Both the position numbers and the translations under genes were made by a program. A stretch of 59,187 nucleotides of DNA, taken from NCBI GenBank assembly GCA_026393985.1, contig JAPKZB010000082.1:1-59187 (forward strand). Direction: 5' to 3'. Below, one piece after another: positions 33,034 through 41,942 of the stretch. The notes under the pieces are model-generated. The model did not search any database. It was not told the DNA's origin and worked only from the letters and a program-made list of their open reading frames with translations. This DNA comes from Acidobacteriota bacterium (GTDB lineage Bacteria > Acidobacteriota > Terriglobia > Bryobacterales > Bryobacteraceae). The number at the start of each line of letters is the position of its first letter. Within the stretch, counting starts at the first letter, position 1.

Positions 33034-33155
33034 TAGAAGTCGTTTTCGTCGGCCTTGGCGCTCGTGCCCTTCGATTTGCGCCGCACGATGATGATGGCTA
33101 CGCAAGCGACCGCCAGGATGCCGGCGACCAACTGTACTACCTGTTCTGCTTCCAT
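33033..33155 (-). CDS. 40-residue single-pass membrane microprotein
   Basis: This short gene reads MEAEQVVQLVAGILAVACV, then AIIIVRRKSKGTSAK, ending ADENDF. One hydrophobic helix (about residues 7-24) is followed by a basic patch and an acidic tail, giving a cytoplasmic C-terminus by the positive-inside rule. GGGAGGAG lies about 10 bases before the ATG and a perfect TATAAT box about 40 bases before it. Its stop overlaps the start of the SET-domain gene (TAATG), so the two are very likely translated together. The function is unknown; it may anchor or be a target of the methyltransferase. Confidence 0.75.
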   Translation of the reverse strand: MEAEQVVQLVAGILAVACVAIIIVRRKSKGTSAKADENDF

Positions 33156-33191
33156 AAGCTGATTTGCTCCTCCCTTGATTTGAGCGCTTCG

Positions 33192-33197
33192 ATTATA
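33192..33197 (-). promoter_or_regulatory. -10 box for the microprotein/SET operon
   Basis: A perfect TATAAT on the minus strand lies about 37 bases before the microprotein ATG. No good -35 is visible; that region falls inside the mdh terminator hairpin. Confidence 0.55.
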
Positions 33198-33204
33198 CAG
33201 GAAG

Positions 33205-33242
33205 CCGCGGCGGGTTGAAAAGTGACGGCCAACCCGCCGCGG
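33205..33242 (-). terminator. Strong hairpin after mdh
   Basis: CCGCGGCGGGTTG and CAACCCGCCGCGG form a perfect 13-base-pair stem with a 12-base loop, starting 9 bases after the mdh stop. It probably ends the mdh transcript and insulates the next promoter. Confidence 0.75.
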
Positions 33243-33251
33243 GTGCCAGCG

Positions 33252-34187
33252 TTAGTTCACCTTTGGCGCCAGAACGTCGACCAGTTCCTGGACGGCGGCG
33301 GCGCTCTTTTGGATCTGCACTTTTTCGTCGTCGGTCAACTGCACTTCGTAGATCTTCTCGATACCCGAGGAGCCGAGTTTGACGGGGACGCCGAAGAAGA
33401 CGCCGTTGACGTTGTACTCGCCTTCGAGGAGCGCGGCGCAAGGGAGCACCTTTTTCTGATCCTTGAGAATGCTTTCCACCATTTCGACGGTGGCGGCGGA
33501 GGGGGCGTAGTAGGCCGAGCCTGTCTTGAGGTACTTGACGATTTCGGCGCCGCCGTTCTGGGTCCGTTCGACGATTTTGGCGATGGTGTCGGCGTCGAGG
33601 ATCTCGCTGAGGGGTACGCCGCTGACGTTGGTCAGGCGGGTGATGGGCACCATGGTGTCGCCGTGGCCGCCGAGGACGAGAGCGTTGATGTTGGTGACCG
33701 AGACCCCCATGGCTTCCCCGAGAAAGGTGCGGAAACGGGCGGTATCGAGGACGCCGGCCATGCCAATGATGCGGTTTTTGGGCAGGCCGGTCACCTTCCA
33801 GGCGGCCCAGCACATGGCATCGAGGGGGTTGGTGACGAGGATCAGGATCGCGTTGGGCGAGTACTTCATGGCGTTCTCGGCGGCGGTCTTGACGATCTCG
33901 AAGTTGGCGAGGAGTAAGTCGTCGCGGCTCATGCCGGGCTTGCGGGGGAAGCCGGCGGTGATGACCACGATATCGGAGCCGGCGGTGGGTTCGTAGTCGT
34001 TGGCGCCCGTGATGCGGACGTCATAGCCCTGGACGGGGCCGGACTGCTGGATGTCGAGGCCTTTGCCCTGAGGTATGCCTTCCATGATGTCGACGAGGAC
34101 GACATCGGCCAGTTCCTTGTCTGCGATTCGCAGAGCACAGTTGGCGCCGACGTTGCCGGCACCCACGACGGTGACTTTTTTGCGCAT
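33252..34187 (-). CDS. mdh: Malate dehydrogenase (LDH-like type)
   Basis: This 311-residue NAD-dependent enzyme interconverts malate and oxaloacetate in the TCA cycle. The Rossmann motif is [14 protein letters not shown], the NAD-specificity acidic end of the second strand is VVLVDIMEG, and the catalytic histidine is in [29 protein letters not shown] has the substrate-binding arginines of malate rather than lactate dehydrogenase. The ATG at 34187 starts directly at the first strand. TATACT (34196-34201) is only 8 bases upstream and no Shine-Dalgarno sequence is seen, so the mRNA is probably leaderless. It is followed by a strong terminator. Confidence 0.97.
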   Translation of the reverse strand: MRKKVTVVGAGNVGANCALRIADKELADVVLVDIMEGIPQGKGLDIQQSGPVQGYDVRITGANDYEPTAGSDIVVITAGFPRKPGMSRDDLLLANFEIVKTAAENAMKYSPNAILILVTNPLDAMCWAAWKVTGLPKNRIIGMAGVLDTARFRTFLGEAMGVSVTNINALVLGGHGDTMVPITRLTNVSGVPLSEILDADTIAKIVERTQNGGAEIVKYLKTGSAYYAPSAATVEMVESILKDQKKVLPCAALLEGEYNVNGVFFGVPVKLGSSGIEKIYEVQLTDDEKVQIQKSAAAVQELVDVLAPKVN

Positions 34188-34195
34188 AGTACATG

Positions 34196-34201
34196 AGTAT
34201 A
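34196..34201 (-). promoter_or_regulatory. -10 box of mdh
   Basis: TATACT on the minus strand ends 8 bases before the ATG at 34187. The predicted transcription start coincides with the start codon. No -35 was recognised. Confidence 0.5.
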
Positions 34202-34322
34202 CCGCCACCGGGGCCGCAGGGCGGAAAGCGGCAACCGGACGACTACCGAATGGGCCGTAAAGTTACAGAAATACAATCCGTTGGGGTGCGGTGGGGGCGA
34301 AAAGATAGTTCCTCGTAAACCG

Positions 34323-34350
34323 TTGACAGAGCGGGTGGTTTCCGTAAAAT
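34323..34350 (+). promoter_or_regulatory. Near-consensus promoter of the MerR gene
   Basis: A perfect TTGACA (34323-34328), a 16-base spacer and TAAAAT (34345-34350) form the best sigma-70 promoter in the window. The -10 box overlaps an in-frame ATG at 34349, so translation must begin further downstream, at 34391. Confidence 0.75.
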
Positions 34351-34390
34351 GAAGTTGACGTCCGTGGCAGCAAAACGGAATCCTCGCCTT

Positions 34391-34903
34391 ATGTTCAAAA
34401 CAAAAAAAGTAAAGCCTGAGACGGAAGCCGCCGGCCGTTCGTTTACCTCGAGTGAGATCTCTGAGATGACGGGGGTGAGCTTACGGCAGTTGCAGTGGTG
34501 GGACGAGCAGAAGGTGGTTTCGCCGCGGCATGAGGGGCATAAGCGGGTCTACCTGGCCGAGGAGGCGGTAGAGATTGCGGTGATCGCCGAGTTGCGGCGC
34601 AAGGGGTTTTCGCTGCAGAAGATCCGTCAGGTGCTTAGGTTTCTGCAAAAAGAGATGGGCAAGCGGCTGGCTGAGATTCTGAGCGCTGAAAGCGAATGGC
34701 ACTTGATTACAGACGGCAAGACGATTTTTCTCGAAGACGATAATCAGCGGATCATCGACCTGTTCAAGAACTCCGACCAGCCGATGTTTTTGGTGTGCGT
34801 GACGGATCAGGCGCGGCGTTTGGGCGTGGCGGTGCCCGGTGCGGCGCGTAAACCGGTGAGGAAGGAAGTTTCCGGCACCGCGCGGAAGGCTCGCGCCGTC
34901 TAA
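34391..34903 (+). CDS. MerR-family transcriptional regulator
   Basis: This is a 170-residue regulator. The N-terminal MerR winged helix is SFTSSEISEMTGVSLRQLQWW, then KVVSPRHEGHKRVYLAEEAVEI and LRRKGFSLQKIRQVLRFLQ. The C-terminal part, with WHLITDGKTIFLEDDNQRIIDLF, is a short effector region without cysteines, so it is not a metal or thiol sensor of the MerR/CueR type. I chose the ATG at 34391 because the promoter -10 overlaps the earlier ATG at 34349. Monocistronic expression is likely; mdh is divergent and CtpA follows. The regulated target is unknown. Confidence 0.88.
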   Translation: MFKTKKVKPETEAAGRSFTSSEISEMTGVSLRQLQWWDEQKVVSPRHEGHKRVYLAEEAVEIAVIAELRRKGFSLQKIRQVLRFLQKEMGKRLAEILSAESEWHLITDGKTIFLEDDNQRIIDLFKNSDQPMFLVCVTDQARRLGVAVPGAARKPVRKEVSGTARKARAV

Positions 34904-34947
34904 TGGCGTAGAGCGGGGAAGTTGCGCGGGTTGCCCCGCCGCTCACC

Positions 34948-34956
34948 TGATATACT
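34948..34956 (+). promoter_or_regulatory. Extended -10 promoter of the CtpA-like gene
   Basis: TGATATACT combines a TGn extension with a five-of-six -10 box, 28 bases before the ATG at 34985. No clear -35 is present. Confidence 0.45.
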
Positions 34957-34984
34957 CGACGATAGGTCTCCGGAGGTCCGCGGT

Positions 34985-36577
34985 ATGCCTTTTAGCCGTT
35001 CATCATTTCTAATTCCCTCAACCGTGCTGGTATGTTCGCTGGTTGGGGGCATGCTAGGCCCTGGGCTGACGGGTGTTTCCGCCGCCGGCGGCGAGGATGA
35101 GGTTCAGCAGAGCATCAAGACCTTTGCCAAGGTCTACGCGCTGGTGGAGGAAAACTTCGCCGATAAGGTGACGTCGGACAAGGCGATCTACAAGGGCGCG
35201 ATTGGCGGGATGCTCCGCACGCTGGACCCGCATTCGAGCTTTTTCGACCCGAAAGATTTTCAATCTTTGCGCGAGGACCAGCGCGGCCACTACTACGGCG
35301 TGGGCATGACGGTGAGCGAGCGCAACCGCCGGACGGTGGTAATTGCGCCGTTTCCGGGATCGCCGGCCTATAAGGCGGGCATTCGGCCCGGGGACACGAT
35401 TCTGGAAGTCAACGACAAACGGACCGATAGCCTGACCACGACCGAGGTGGCGGACCTTTTAAAGGGCCCGCGCGGGACGCAGGTGCAGGTAAAGGTGACG
35501 CGGGAAGGGGTGGATAAGCCGATTGTTTTTAACATTATCCGCGATGAAATCCCCCGCAAGAGCGTACAGGACGCCTTTTTTGTCAAGCCGGGTATCCTTT
35601 ATCTCGACATTGAATCGTTCAACGAAAACACGAGCCGCGAGGTGGAGGAGAACTTCCGGCGGGTGGGCGAGCAGAACGTAAAGGGTCTGGTTCTCGACCT
35701 GCGGGAGAATCCGGGCGGGTTGCTGAACGAAGGCGTGTCGGTGGCGGGGCGCTTCCTTGCGCCGGGCCAGACGGTGGTTTCGCACCGGGGCCGGGCGTTT
35801 GCCGAGCGGCCGTACGTGGCCAAGAACGGGAGCACGAAGCGGGATTATCCGATTGTCGTCCTTGTGAACCGGTATTCGGCTTCGGCGGCTGAGATTGTGG
35901 CCGGTGCGCTGCAGGACCATGACCGGGGCTGGATTCTCGGCGACAACACTTTCGGCAAGGGCCTGGTGCAGACGGTGTACCCGATGGGTGACAACACGGG
36001 TCTGGCGTTGACGACGCAGAAGTACTACACGCCGAGCAATCGGTTGATTCAGCGGGACTACCAGCACACCTCCTTCCTCGACTACTACTACCGCAAAGAC
36101 ACGGCCACGGCGAACCTGAACGACGTCAAGATGACCGATAGCGGCCGCACGGTCTACGGGGGCGGGGGTATCAAGCCGGATGAGCAGTTCACCCCGGCCA
36201 AGTACAACAAATTCCAGACCGAACTGTTGCGCAAGTTTGTCTTCTTCAGCTACACGGCAAAGTACTTCGGTTCGCGGGACGCCAAACTGCCGCAGGGATG
36301 GGCGCCGGATGTTGCGCTGATTGCGGAGTTCCGGCAGTTTGTCACCAAGGCGGGCGCCACCTTCACTGAGGCGGAATGGAACGAGAACCTCGAGTGGACC
36401 AAGCAGTCGCTGCAGCGCGAGATGTACCTGACGGCGTTCGGGGTGGAAGAGGCGCGAAAGCTGGCCATTGAGACCGATCCGATGGTATTGAAGGCCGTGG
36501 ATGCGTTGCCCAAGGCAAAATCGCTGCTTGAGAACGCCAAAAAACTGATTGTCCAGCGGACCGCTCCGCTCGAATAG
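34985..36577 (+). CDS. S41-family carboxy-terminal processing protease
   Basis: This is a 530-residue CtpA/Prc-type periplasmic protease. A signal or membrane anchor (SSFLIPSTVLVCSLVGGMLG) leads to a helical cap. A PDZ domain follows (about residues 100-185; YYGVGMTVSE, SPAYKAGIRPGDTILEVND), then the catalytic core. The serine-lysine dyad is S300 in YSASAAEIVAGAL and K325 in DNTFGKGLVQ. It trims C-termini of envelope proteins. The ATG at 34985 is preferred over an upstream in-frame start because GGAGG lies about 10 bases before it. GMP synthase follows 13 bases after the stop, suggesting co-transcription. Confidence 0.94.
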   Translation: MPFSRSSFLIPSTVLVCSLVGGMLGPGLTGVSAAGGEDEVQQSIKTFAKVYALVEENFADKVTSDKAIYKGAIGGMLRTLDPHSSFFDPKDFQSLREDQRGHYYGVGMTVSERNRRTVVIAPFPGSPAYKAGIRPGDTILEVNDKRTDSLTTTEVADLLKGPRGTQVQVKVTREGVDKPIVFNIIRDEIPRKSVQDAFFVKPGILYLDIESFNENTSREVEENFRRVGEQNVKGLVLDLRENPGGLLNEGVSVAGRFLAPGQTVVSHRGRAFAERPYVAKNGSTKRDYPIVVLVNRYSASAAEIVAGALQDHDRGWILGDNTFGKGLVQTVYPMGDNTGLALTTQKYYTPSNRLIQRDYQHTSFLDYYYRKDTATANLNDVKMTDSGRTVYGGGGIKPDEQFTPAKYNKFQTELLRKFVFFSYTAKYFGSRDAKLPQGWAPDVALIAEFRQFVTKAGATFTEAEWNENLEWTKQSLQREMYLTAFGVEEARKLAIETDPMVLKAVDALPKAKSLLENAKKLIVQRTAPLE

Positions 36578-36590
36578 ACCTCCTGAACTT

Positions 36591-38351
36591 GTGAACGACC
36601 CCGCACTCGAACCGCAGATTTACATTTTGGACACCGGTGGGCAATACACCCACCTGATTGCTCGGAAGGTTCGGGAATTGGGGGTCTACGCCGAGGTTGT
36701 GGCCAGCGAGACGGCCGCTTCCCGTTTTGGGAAGGCCCGGGGGCTGATTATCTCCGGTGGACCGTCGAGCGTCTATGAACCGGGTAGCCCGACGATTGAC
36801 GGGGCGCTGCTCGGGGCTGGTCTGCCGGTGCTGGGGATCTGTTACGGGCAGCAGTTGATGGCCTATCGCTTGGATGGGGCGGTGACGCAGGGAGTGAAGG
36901 GCGAGTATGGCCTGGCGCATCTCGACATAGCCGGGGCGAGTCCGCTGTTCCGGGGTGTGGCCAACCATCAGCAGGTCTGGATGAGCCATCGGGATACGGT
37001 GACGACGCCGCCTGCCGGCTATGCGGTGCTGGCATCGACCGATACGTGCGCCGTGGCGGCGATTGGGAACGAGGCGACGAGGCAGTACGGGGTACAGTTT
37101 CACCCCGAGGTTGTGCACACGACCGAGGGGATGAAGATTCTGCGGAATTTTGTCTTTTCGATCTGCGGCTGCCGGGAGGATTGGCAGCCGGCGAGCCGGA
37201 TTCCGGTGGTGGAGCAGCAGATCCGCGAAGTGGCGGGCGACCGGAACGTGTTTTTCTTTGTCAGCGGCGGGGTGGATTCGACCGTGGCTTACACGTTGTG
37301 CCTACGGGCGCTGGGCGAGGCGCGGGTGCATGGCGCATACGTCGATACGGGGCTGATGCGGGAGGGCGAGACCGAGTTTGTGCGGGGGATTTTTGATTCT
37401 CTTGGCGCACGCCACTTCCGGATTGAAATGGCGCAGGAGCAGTTTCTGGGTGCGCTAGCCGGGGAGACGGAGCCGGAGCGGAAGCGCAAGATCATCGGCG
37501 AGAAGTTTGTGACGATTCAAGAGGCGGTGCTCGAGAGCGGCCCCTATCTGGACGGCCACTGGATTCTGGGCCAAGGGACGATTTACCCGGACACCATTGA
37601 GAGCGGCGGGACGGCGAAGGCCGATTTGATCAAGACGCACCATAACCGGGTGGCGGGGATTCAGAAGCTGATCGAAGCCAAGCGGATTGTGGAGCCGCTG
37701 GCTTCCTTCTACAAAGACGAAGTGCGGGAGATTGGCCGGGAGCTGGGGCTGCCGGCGGAGTTTCTGGACCGGCATCCGTTTCCCGGGCCCGGGCTGGGGA
37801 TCCGGTGTCTGGGGGCGGAGCGGGACGAGCCGATTGAGGCGCTGGCGGCGGGCTGGATTGCGCCGGTGCATTCGGTGGGGGTGCAGGGCGATTCCCGGAG
37901 CTACCGGCCGGTGTTGATTGTGGACCATCTTGACCACGCGCGGGCGACCGAGGCGATTAACGCCAATCAGCGGGTGAACCGGGTGATTGGCATTGTAGGA
38001 CTGAATGTGCCGATGGAGCAGCTGGGGGTACGGGCGAGCGGGATCAGTCCGGAGCGGATGGTGCGGCTGCGGGGGGCGGACGCGGCGGTGCGGCGGCTGT
38101 CGGCCGAGGCGGGTTTTGAGTCGCAAGTGTGGCAGTTTCCGGTGGTGTTGATTCCGGTGGGGGGCGCCGGCCGACCGGATTCGGTAGTGCTGCGGCCGAT
38201 TCATTCCGTCGACGGGATGACGGCGCAGAGCGTGGTGATGCCGGAGGATTTGCTGCGGCAGATGCGCGAGACGCTGCTGGCCATTCCCGGGGTAGCGGCG
38301 GTTTTCTACGATTTGACACACAAACCACCCGGCACGATCGAGTGGGAGTGA
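36591..38351 (+). CDS. guaA: GMP synthase (glutamine-hydrolysing)
   Basis: This enzyme converts XMP to GMP with ATP and glutamine. The N-terminal class-I glutamine amidotransferase domain has ILDTGGQYTHLIARKVRELG, the nucleophile C84 in LGICYGQQLMAY and the histidine/glutamate of GVQFHPEVVHT. The ATP-pyrophosphatase P-loop is SGGVDS (225-230). The C-terminal dimerisation domain ends, as usual, near KPPGTIEWE. At 586 residues it is longer than the 525-residue E. coli enzyme but like variants in other phyla, with the TGGQYTH form of the N-terminus. The GTG at 36591 is the most likely start. Confidence 0.96.
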   Translation: MNDPALEPQIYILDTGGQYTHLIARKVRELGVYAEVVASETAASRFGKARGLIISGGPSSVYEPGSPTIDGALLGAGLPVLGICYGQQLMAYRLDGAVTQGVKGEYGLAHLDIAGASPLFRGVANHQQVWMSHRDTVTTPPAGYAVLASTDTCAVAAIGNEATRQYGVQFHPEVVHTTEGMKILRNFVFSICGCREDWQPASRIPVVEQQIREVAGDRNVFFFVSGGVDSTVAYTLCLRALGEARVHGAYVDTGLMREGETEFVRGIFDSLGARHFRIEMAQEQFLGALAGETEPERKRKIIGEKFVTIQEAVLESGPYLDGHWILGQGTIYPDTIESGGTAKADLIKTHHNRVAGIQKLIEAKRIVEPLASFYKDEVREIGRELGLPAEFLDRHPFPGPGLGIRCLGAERDEPIEALAAGWIAPVHSVGVQGDSRSYRPVLIVDHLDHARATEAINANQRVNRVIGIVGLNVPMEQLGVRASGISPERMVRLRGADAAVRRLSAEAGFESQVWQFPVVLIPVGGAGRPDSVVLRPIHSVDGMTAQSVVMPEDLLRQMRETLLAIPGVAAVFYDLTHKPPGTIEWE

Positions 38352-38360
38352 GTCTCGCGA

Positions 38361-38366
38361 TATAAT
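38361..38366 (+). promoter_or_regulatory. -10 box upstream of the PpiD-like gene
   Basis: A perfect TATAAT lies 35 bases before the ATG, in the short gap after guaA. No -35 element is evident. Confidence 0.4.
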
Positions 38367-38401
38367 TACTAGAGTATCTTCAGTCAGGAGTTCCCTTTCC
38401 C

Positions 38402-40330
38402 ATGTTCGATCTATTCCGCCGCCGCGACAGAAATGTTCGCATTCTGTTGACCATTCTGTTGGGTTTTGTTGCCCTCTCGATGGTCGCTTATCTGATTCCG
38501 GGGGGCCCTGGCACGCCCGGCATGACGGGCAATGATACGGTGATTGCCGAGGTAGGCGATGAGCAGATCACAATGATGGAAGTGCAGCGGACGCTGCAGG
38601 GAGCCCTGCGCGGCAAGCAGTTCCCGCCGGAGATGTTGCAAAACTACGTGCCGACGCTGGTAGACCAGATGATTGCCGAGCGTGCGGTGGCGTATCAGGC
38701 CGGGCGGATGGGCTTTACGATCACCGAGGAGGAGCTGGGCAACGCGCTGCGGTCGATGCTCGGCAACCTGCTGCAAGGCGGTTTTGACAAAGATCGTTAC
38801 GCGGCGTTTCTGGCGCAGCAGAACCTGACGGTGGCAGATTTTGAAAGCAACGTGCGGAAGCAGATGCTGCTTACGAAGCTGCGCAATATCGTGCTCGAAG
38901 GGGTGGTGGTGACGCCGGACGAGATTGAAGCCGAGTTTCGCCGCCGCAATGAGAAGGTGAAGCTGGACTACATCCTGTTCAACACGGAGAACCTGAAGAA
39001 GCAGGTGAAGCTGGCGCCGGAGGATCTCGAAAAGTACTTCAACGCGAACAAGGCAGGCTACCGGATGCCGGAGAAGCGGAGCTTTGAAGTCCTGGTGGCC
39101 AATGAGGAAAAGATTGGCGCATCGATCAATCTCGGCGACGACGAGGTGCGGAAGCTGTACGCGGCGAGTCTGGACCGCTACCGGACGGGCGAGCGCGTGA
39201 TGGCCCGCCATATTCTTTTGATGACGCAGAACAAGTCGGCGGACGATGCCAAGAAGCTGGAAGCCAAGGCGGCCGATCTGCTGAAGCAGGTGAAGGGCGG
39301 GGCGGACTTTGCTGAGCTGGCCAAGAAGAACTCGGACGATCCCGGTTCGGCGCCGAAGGGCGGCGACCTGGGTTGGGTGACCAAGGGTCAGATGGTTCCG
39401 AACTTTGAAGCGACGGCATTTTCTTTGAAGAAAGGCGAGATCAGCAACGTGATCAAGACCGAGTATGGCTTCCACATCGTCCAGGTGACCGAGCGGGAAG
39501 AAGCCCGGGTGAAGCCGTTTGACGAGGTGAAGGCTGAACTGGCGACCGAGAGCAAGCGGCGGTTGGTATTTGAGCGGATGCAGAGTTCGATTGAGCAGGC
39601 GCGGGCGGCGCTCGTGAAGAGCCCGAGCTCTGGCGCGCAGATTGCGCAGCAGTTCAACCTGAACCACTATGTGGTGCAGAACGCGGGCAGCGGCGATCCG
39701 ATTCAGGAGATTGGGATCAACGCGGAGTTTGCCGGTAGCATGTTCGGGCTGCAGAAAGGTGGGGTGACTCCCGCGGTGACCGCGCCGGGCAACAAGGTGG
39801 CGATTGGGGTCTTGACCGGCATTACGGCGAGCCGTGGGGCGGAGTTGGCCGAAGTGGCGGACCAGGTCCGCGAGCAGGTGACCGAACTGAAGGCCCGGGA
39901 GTTGTTGACGGCTAAGAGCGCAGAGCTGGCGCGGTCGGCGGGCGAAGCCGGGGCGGACTTGGCAAAGCTGGCCAAGGCGCTGGGCGGCGAGTTGAAGACG
40001 ACGCCGGAGTTTGGCCGGGACGGCGCGGCGGAAGGGCTGGGAGAATCGGCTTACTTTGCCGAGGCGTTTGTGAAGCCGGTGGGCTCGATTGTCGGGCCGG
40101 TGACGATGCCCGGGCAGGTGGTGATTACGCGGGTGGCGGCGAAGGTGGAAGCGGATATGGCCAAGCTGGCAGCGGAGCGGGAGGGTATGGTGAGTGCGCT
40201 CAAGGGCCGGAAGTCGCAGGAGCGCAAGGACCTGTTCGAAGACGGGTTGGTGCACCGTCTGGTGGAGCAGGGCAAGGTAAAGATCAACACGGAAGCGATT
40301 AAGAAACTCCAGAACAGCTACCGCAGCTAG
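38402..40330 (+). CDS. PpiD/SurA-like peptidyl-prolyl isomerase, membrane-anchored
   Basis: This 642-residue periplasmic foldase is anchored by one N-terminal membrane helix (VRILLTILLGFVALSMVAYLI). A SurA_N-type chaperone domain (about 45-215) precedes a parvulin domain at about 260-365. The parvulin has ARHILLMTQN, GADFAELAKKNSDDPGSA and GGDLGWVTKGQMVPNFE, then GFHIVQVTE. A further helical region with KTTPEFGRDGAAEGLGES resembles the C-terminal part of PpiD. The architecture matches PpiD, which associates with the Sec translocon exit. AGGAG precedes the ATG. The DedA gene begins 6 bases after its stop, so they form an operon. Confidence 0.92.
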   Translation: MFDLFRRRDRNVRILLTILLGFVALSMVAYLIPGGPGTPGMTGNDTVIAEVGDEQITMMEVQRTLQGALRGKQFPPEMLQNYVPTLVDQMIAERAVAYQAGRMGFTITEEELGNALRSMLGNLLQGGFDKDRYAAFLAQQNLTVADFESNVRKQMLLTKLRNIVLEGVVVTPDEIEAEFRRRNEKVKLDYILFNTENLKKQVKLAPEDLEKYFNANKAGYRMPEKRSFEVLVANEEKIGASINLGDDEVRKLYAASLDRYRTGERVMARHILLMTQNKSADDAKKLEAKAADLLKQVKGGADFAELAKKNSDDPGSAPKGGDLGWVTKGQMVPNFEATAFSLKKGEISNVIKTEYGFHIVQVTEREEARVKPFDEVKAELATESKRRLVFERMQSSIEQARAALVKSPSSGAQIAQQFNLNHYVVQNAGSGDPIQEIGINAEFAGSMFGLQKGGVTPAVTAPGNKVAIGVLTGITASRGAELAEVADQVREQVTELKARELLTAKSAELARSAGEAGADLAKLAKALGGELKTTPEFGRDGAAEGLGESAYFAEAFVKPVGSIVGPVTMPGQVVITRVAAKVEADMAKLAAEREGMVSALKGRKSQERKDLFEDGLVHRLVEQGKVKINTEAIKKLQNSYRS

Positions 40331-40336
40331 ACCGCA

Positions 40337-40987
40337 ATGATGCATACGGTTTTGGACTTTCTCAAGAGCCTGACGCATCCAGACGGGCTGATGCAGCTGC
40401 TGACCAGCGTGTTTTCCGGCTGGCAGGGCTATGGGTTACTGTTTGCGATTGTGTTTTCAGAAACGGGTCTGCTGGCGGGTTTCTTCCTGCCGGGAGACTC
40501 GTTACTGTTTACGGTGGGGGTGGTGGCCGGGGCGGGCGGTTTGAACATCTGGGCCATTATCGGGGTGTTGATTGTGGCGGCGGTAGTGGGCGACGGGGTG
40601 GGCTACCTGCTGGGCCGGAAGGCCGGGGTGAGCGTGTATAACCGGCCGGACTCGCGGTTTTTCAAGCGGGAGCATCTGCTGCGGACGCAGGCGTTTTATG
40701 AAAAGCACGGGGGCAAGACGATCATCTATGCCCGGTTTGTGCCGATTGTGCGGACGTTTGCGCCGTTCATTGCCGGGGTGGCGCAGATGGATTATCCGCG
40801 GTTCCTTTCGTTCAATGTGTTTGGCGGGATCGGGTGGGTGATCTCGATGACGATGGCGGGCTACTTTCTCGGCGAGGTAGAACTGGTCCGTCGGCACTTT
40901 GAGAAGGTAATCATCGGCATCGTCTTCGTGTCGGTGCTGCCGATTGTGTTCGAGTATTTTAGAGGTCGCGAGCGCAGCGAAAGCTGA
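40337..40987 (+). CDS. DedA-family membrane protein
   Basis: This 216-residue polytopic protein has the DedA (VTT/SNARE-associated) signature: a re-entrant ETGLLAGFFLPGDSLLFTVG and a second re-entrant element FARFVPIVRTFAPFIAGVAQMDYPRF (here written YARFVPIVRTF). DedA proteins move lipids such as undecaprenyl phosphate or phosphatidylethanolamine across the membrane and support envelope homeostasis. It follows the PpiD-like gene by 6 bases. Its last 29 bases overlap the 3' end of the convergent formylglycine-generating-enzyme gene, so both 3' ends are shared coding DNA. Confidence 0.92.
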   Translation: MMHTVLDFLKSLTHPDGLMQLLTSVFSGWQGYGLLFAIVFSETGLLAGFFLPGDSLLFTVGVVAGAGGLNIWAIIGVLIVAAVVGDGVGYLLGRKAGVSVYNRPDSRFFKREHLLRTQAFYEKHGGKTIIYARFVPIVRTFAPFIAGVAQMDYPRFLSFNVFGGIGWVISMTMAGYFLGEVELVRRHFEKVIIGIVFVSVLPIVFEYFRGRERSES

Positions 40988-41942
40988 TATTGGTGGTGGC
41001 GCTGTCGGGGGTATTCTTAGTGCGGGCGGCGGGGCGGTAGCGGTTGCAGTAGCTTTTATGGCAGAGGTAGCTGCCCCCCTTCATGACGCGTTCGTGGCCG
41101 GTGGGCGGGCCGACGGGGTTGCGGTGCGTTGTGGCCATGTGCCAGGTGGCATGGAACCAATCCTGGCACCACTCCCAGGCGTTGCCGGTGACCGAGAGGA
41201 GACCGTAGGCGTTGGGGGGGAAGGCGTCGACGGGTCCCGGGGCGGTGAAGCCGTCTTCTCCGAGGTCGATTTTGGGGAACTCGCCCTGCCAGATGTTGCA
41301 CAGATGGCGGCCGCCGGGGGTGAGTTCGTCGCCCCAGGGGTACTTTTTCTGGACGAGGCCGCCGCGGGCGGCGTACTCCCACTCGGCTTCGCGCGGGAGA
41401 CGTTTGCCGGCCCATTCGCAGTAGGCCTGGGCGTCGTTCCAGGCGACCTGGACGACGGGGTGGTGGGGGCGACGGTCGATGGAGGAGTCGGGGCCTTCGG
41501 GGTGGCGCCAGTCGGCGCCGGGGACCTTGCACCACCATTCGTGGCCGAGGACGGTATCTTCGACGAGGCGGCGGTATGTTTCGGCCGCGATGTGGCCGAC
41601 GAACACAAAGCTCCAGCCGAAGCGCTCGCTTTCGGTTCGGTAGCCGGTGTCGCGGACGAACTCGCGGAACTGTTCGTTGGTGACGGGGGTGGTGTCGAGG
41701 TAGAAGGGGTCGACGTGGACTTCGCGGATGGGGCCTTCGCCGTCGGCGGGGAAGCCTTCGGCGTCCTCGGCGCCCATGAGGAAGGGGCCGCCGTCGAGTT
41801 TGGTCATGCCGGAGGTGGAGCCGGAGCGGATGACGAGGCGTTCTTCGGCGAGGCGTTGGGAGAGGGCGAGGTTGGCCTCGCGCTGGCGGCTGGGGATGCA
41901 GCAGGGGTTCACCCCGCCGAGGAGGCGGAACGGGTCGCTCAT
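40959..41942 (-). CDS. Formylglycine-generating enzyme (sulfatase maturation)
   Basis: This 327-residue protein with the FGE-sulfatase fold has the full active site: C294 and C299 in GSYLCHKSYCNRY, with the same five-residue spacing as the copper-binding cysteine pair of human SUMF1. Other family blocks are TTPVTNEQFREFV, HPVVQVAWNDAQAYCEWAGK, RLPREAEWEYAARGG and TPDSATTNISFRCA. It oxidises the cysteine of C-x-P-x-R in sulfatases to formylglycine, so it is expected to mature the sulfatase at 31168. It lacks a signal peptide, so it probably acts before export. Its start overlaps the parvulin stop (ATGA). Confidence 0.95.
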   Translation of the reverse strand: MSDPFRLLGGVNPCCIPSRQREANLALSQRLAEERLVIRSGSTSGMTKLDGGPFLMGAEDAEGFPADGEGPIREVHVDPFYLDTTPVTNEQFREFVRDTGYRTESERFGWSFVFVGHIAAETYRRLVEDTVLGHEWWCKVPGADWRHPEGPDSSIDRRPHHPVVQVAWNDAQAYCEWAGKRLPREAEWEYAARGGLVQKKYPWGDELTPGGRHLCNIWQGEFPKIDLGEDGFTAPGPVDAFPPNAYGLLSVTGNAWEWCQDWFHATWHMATTHRNPVGPPTGHERVMKGGSYLCHKSYCNRYRPAARTKNTPDSATTNISFRCARDL

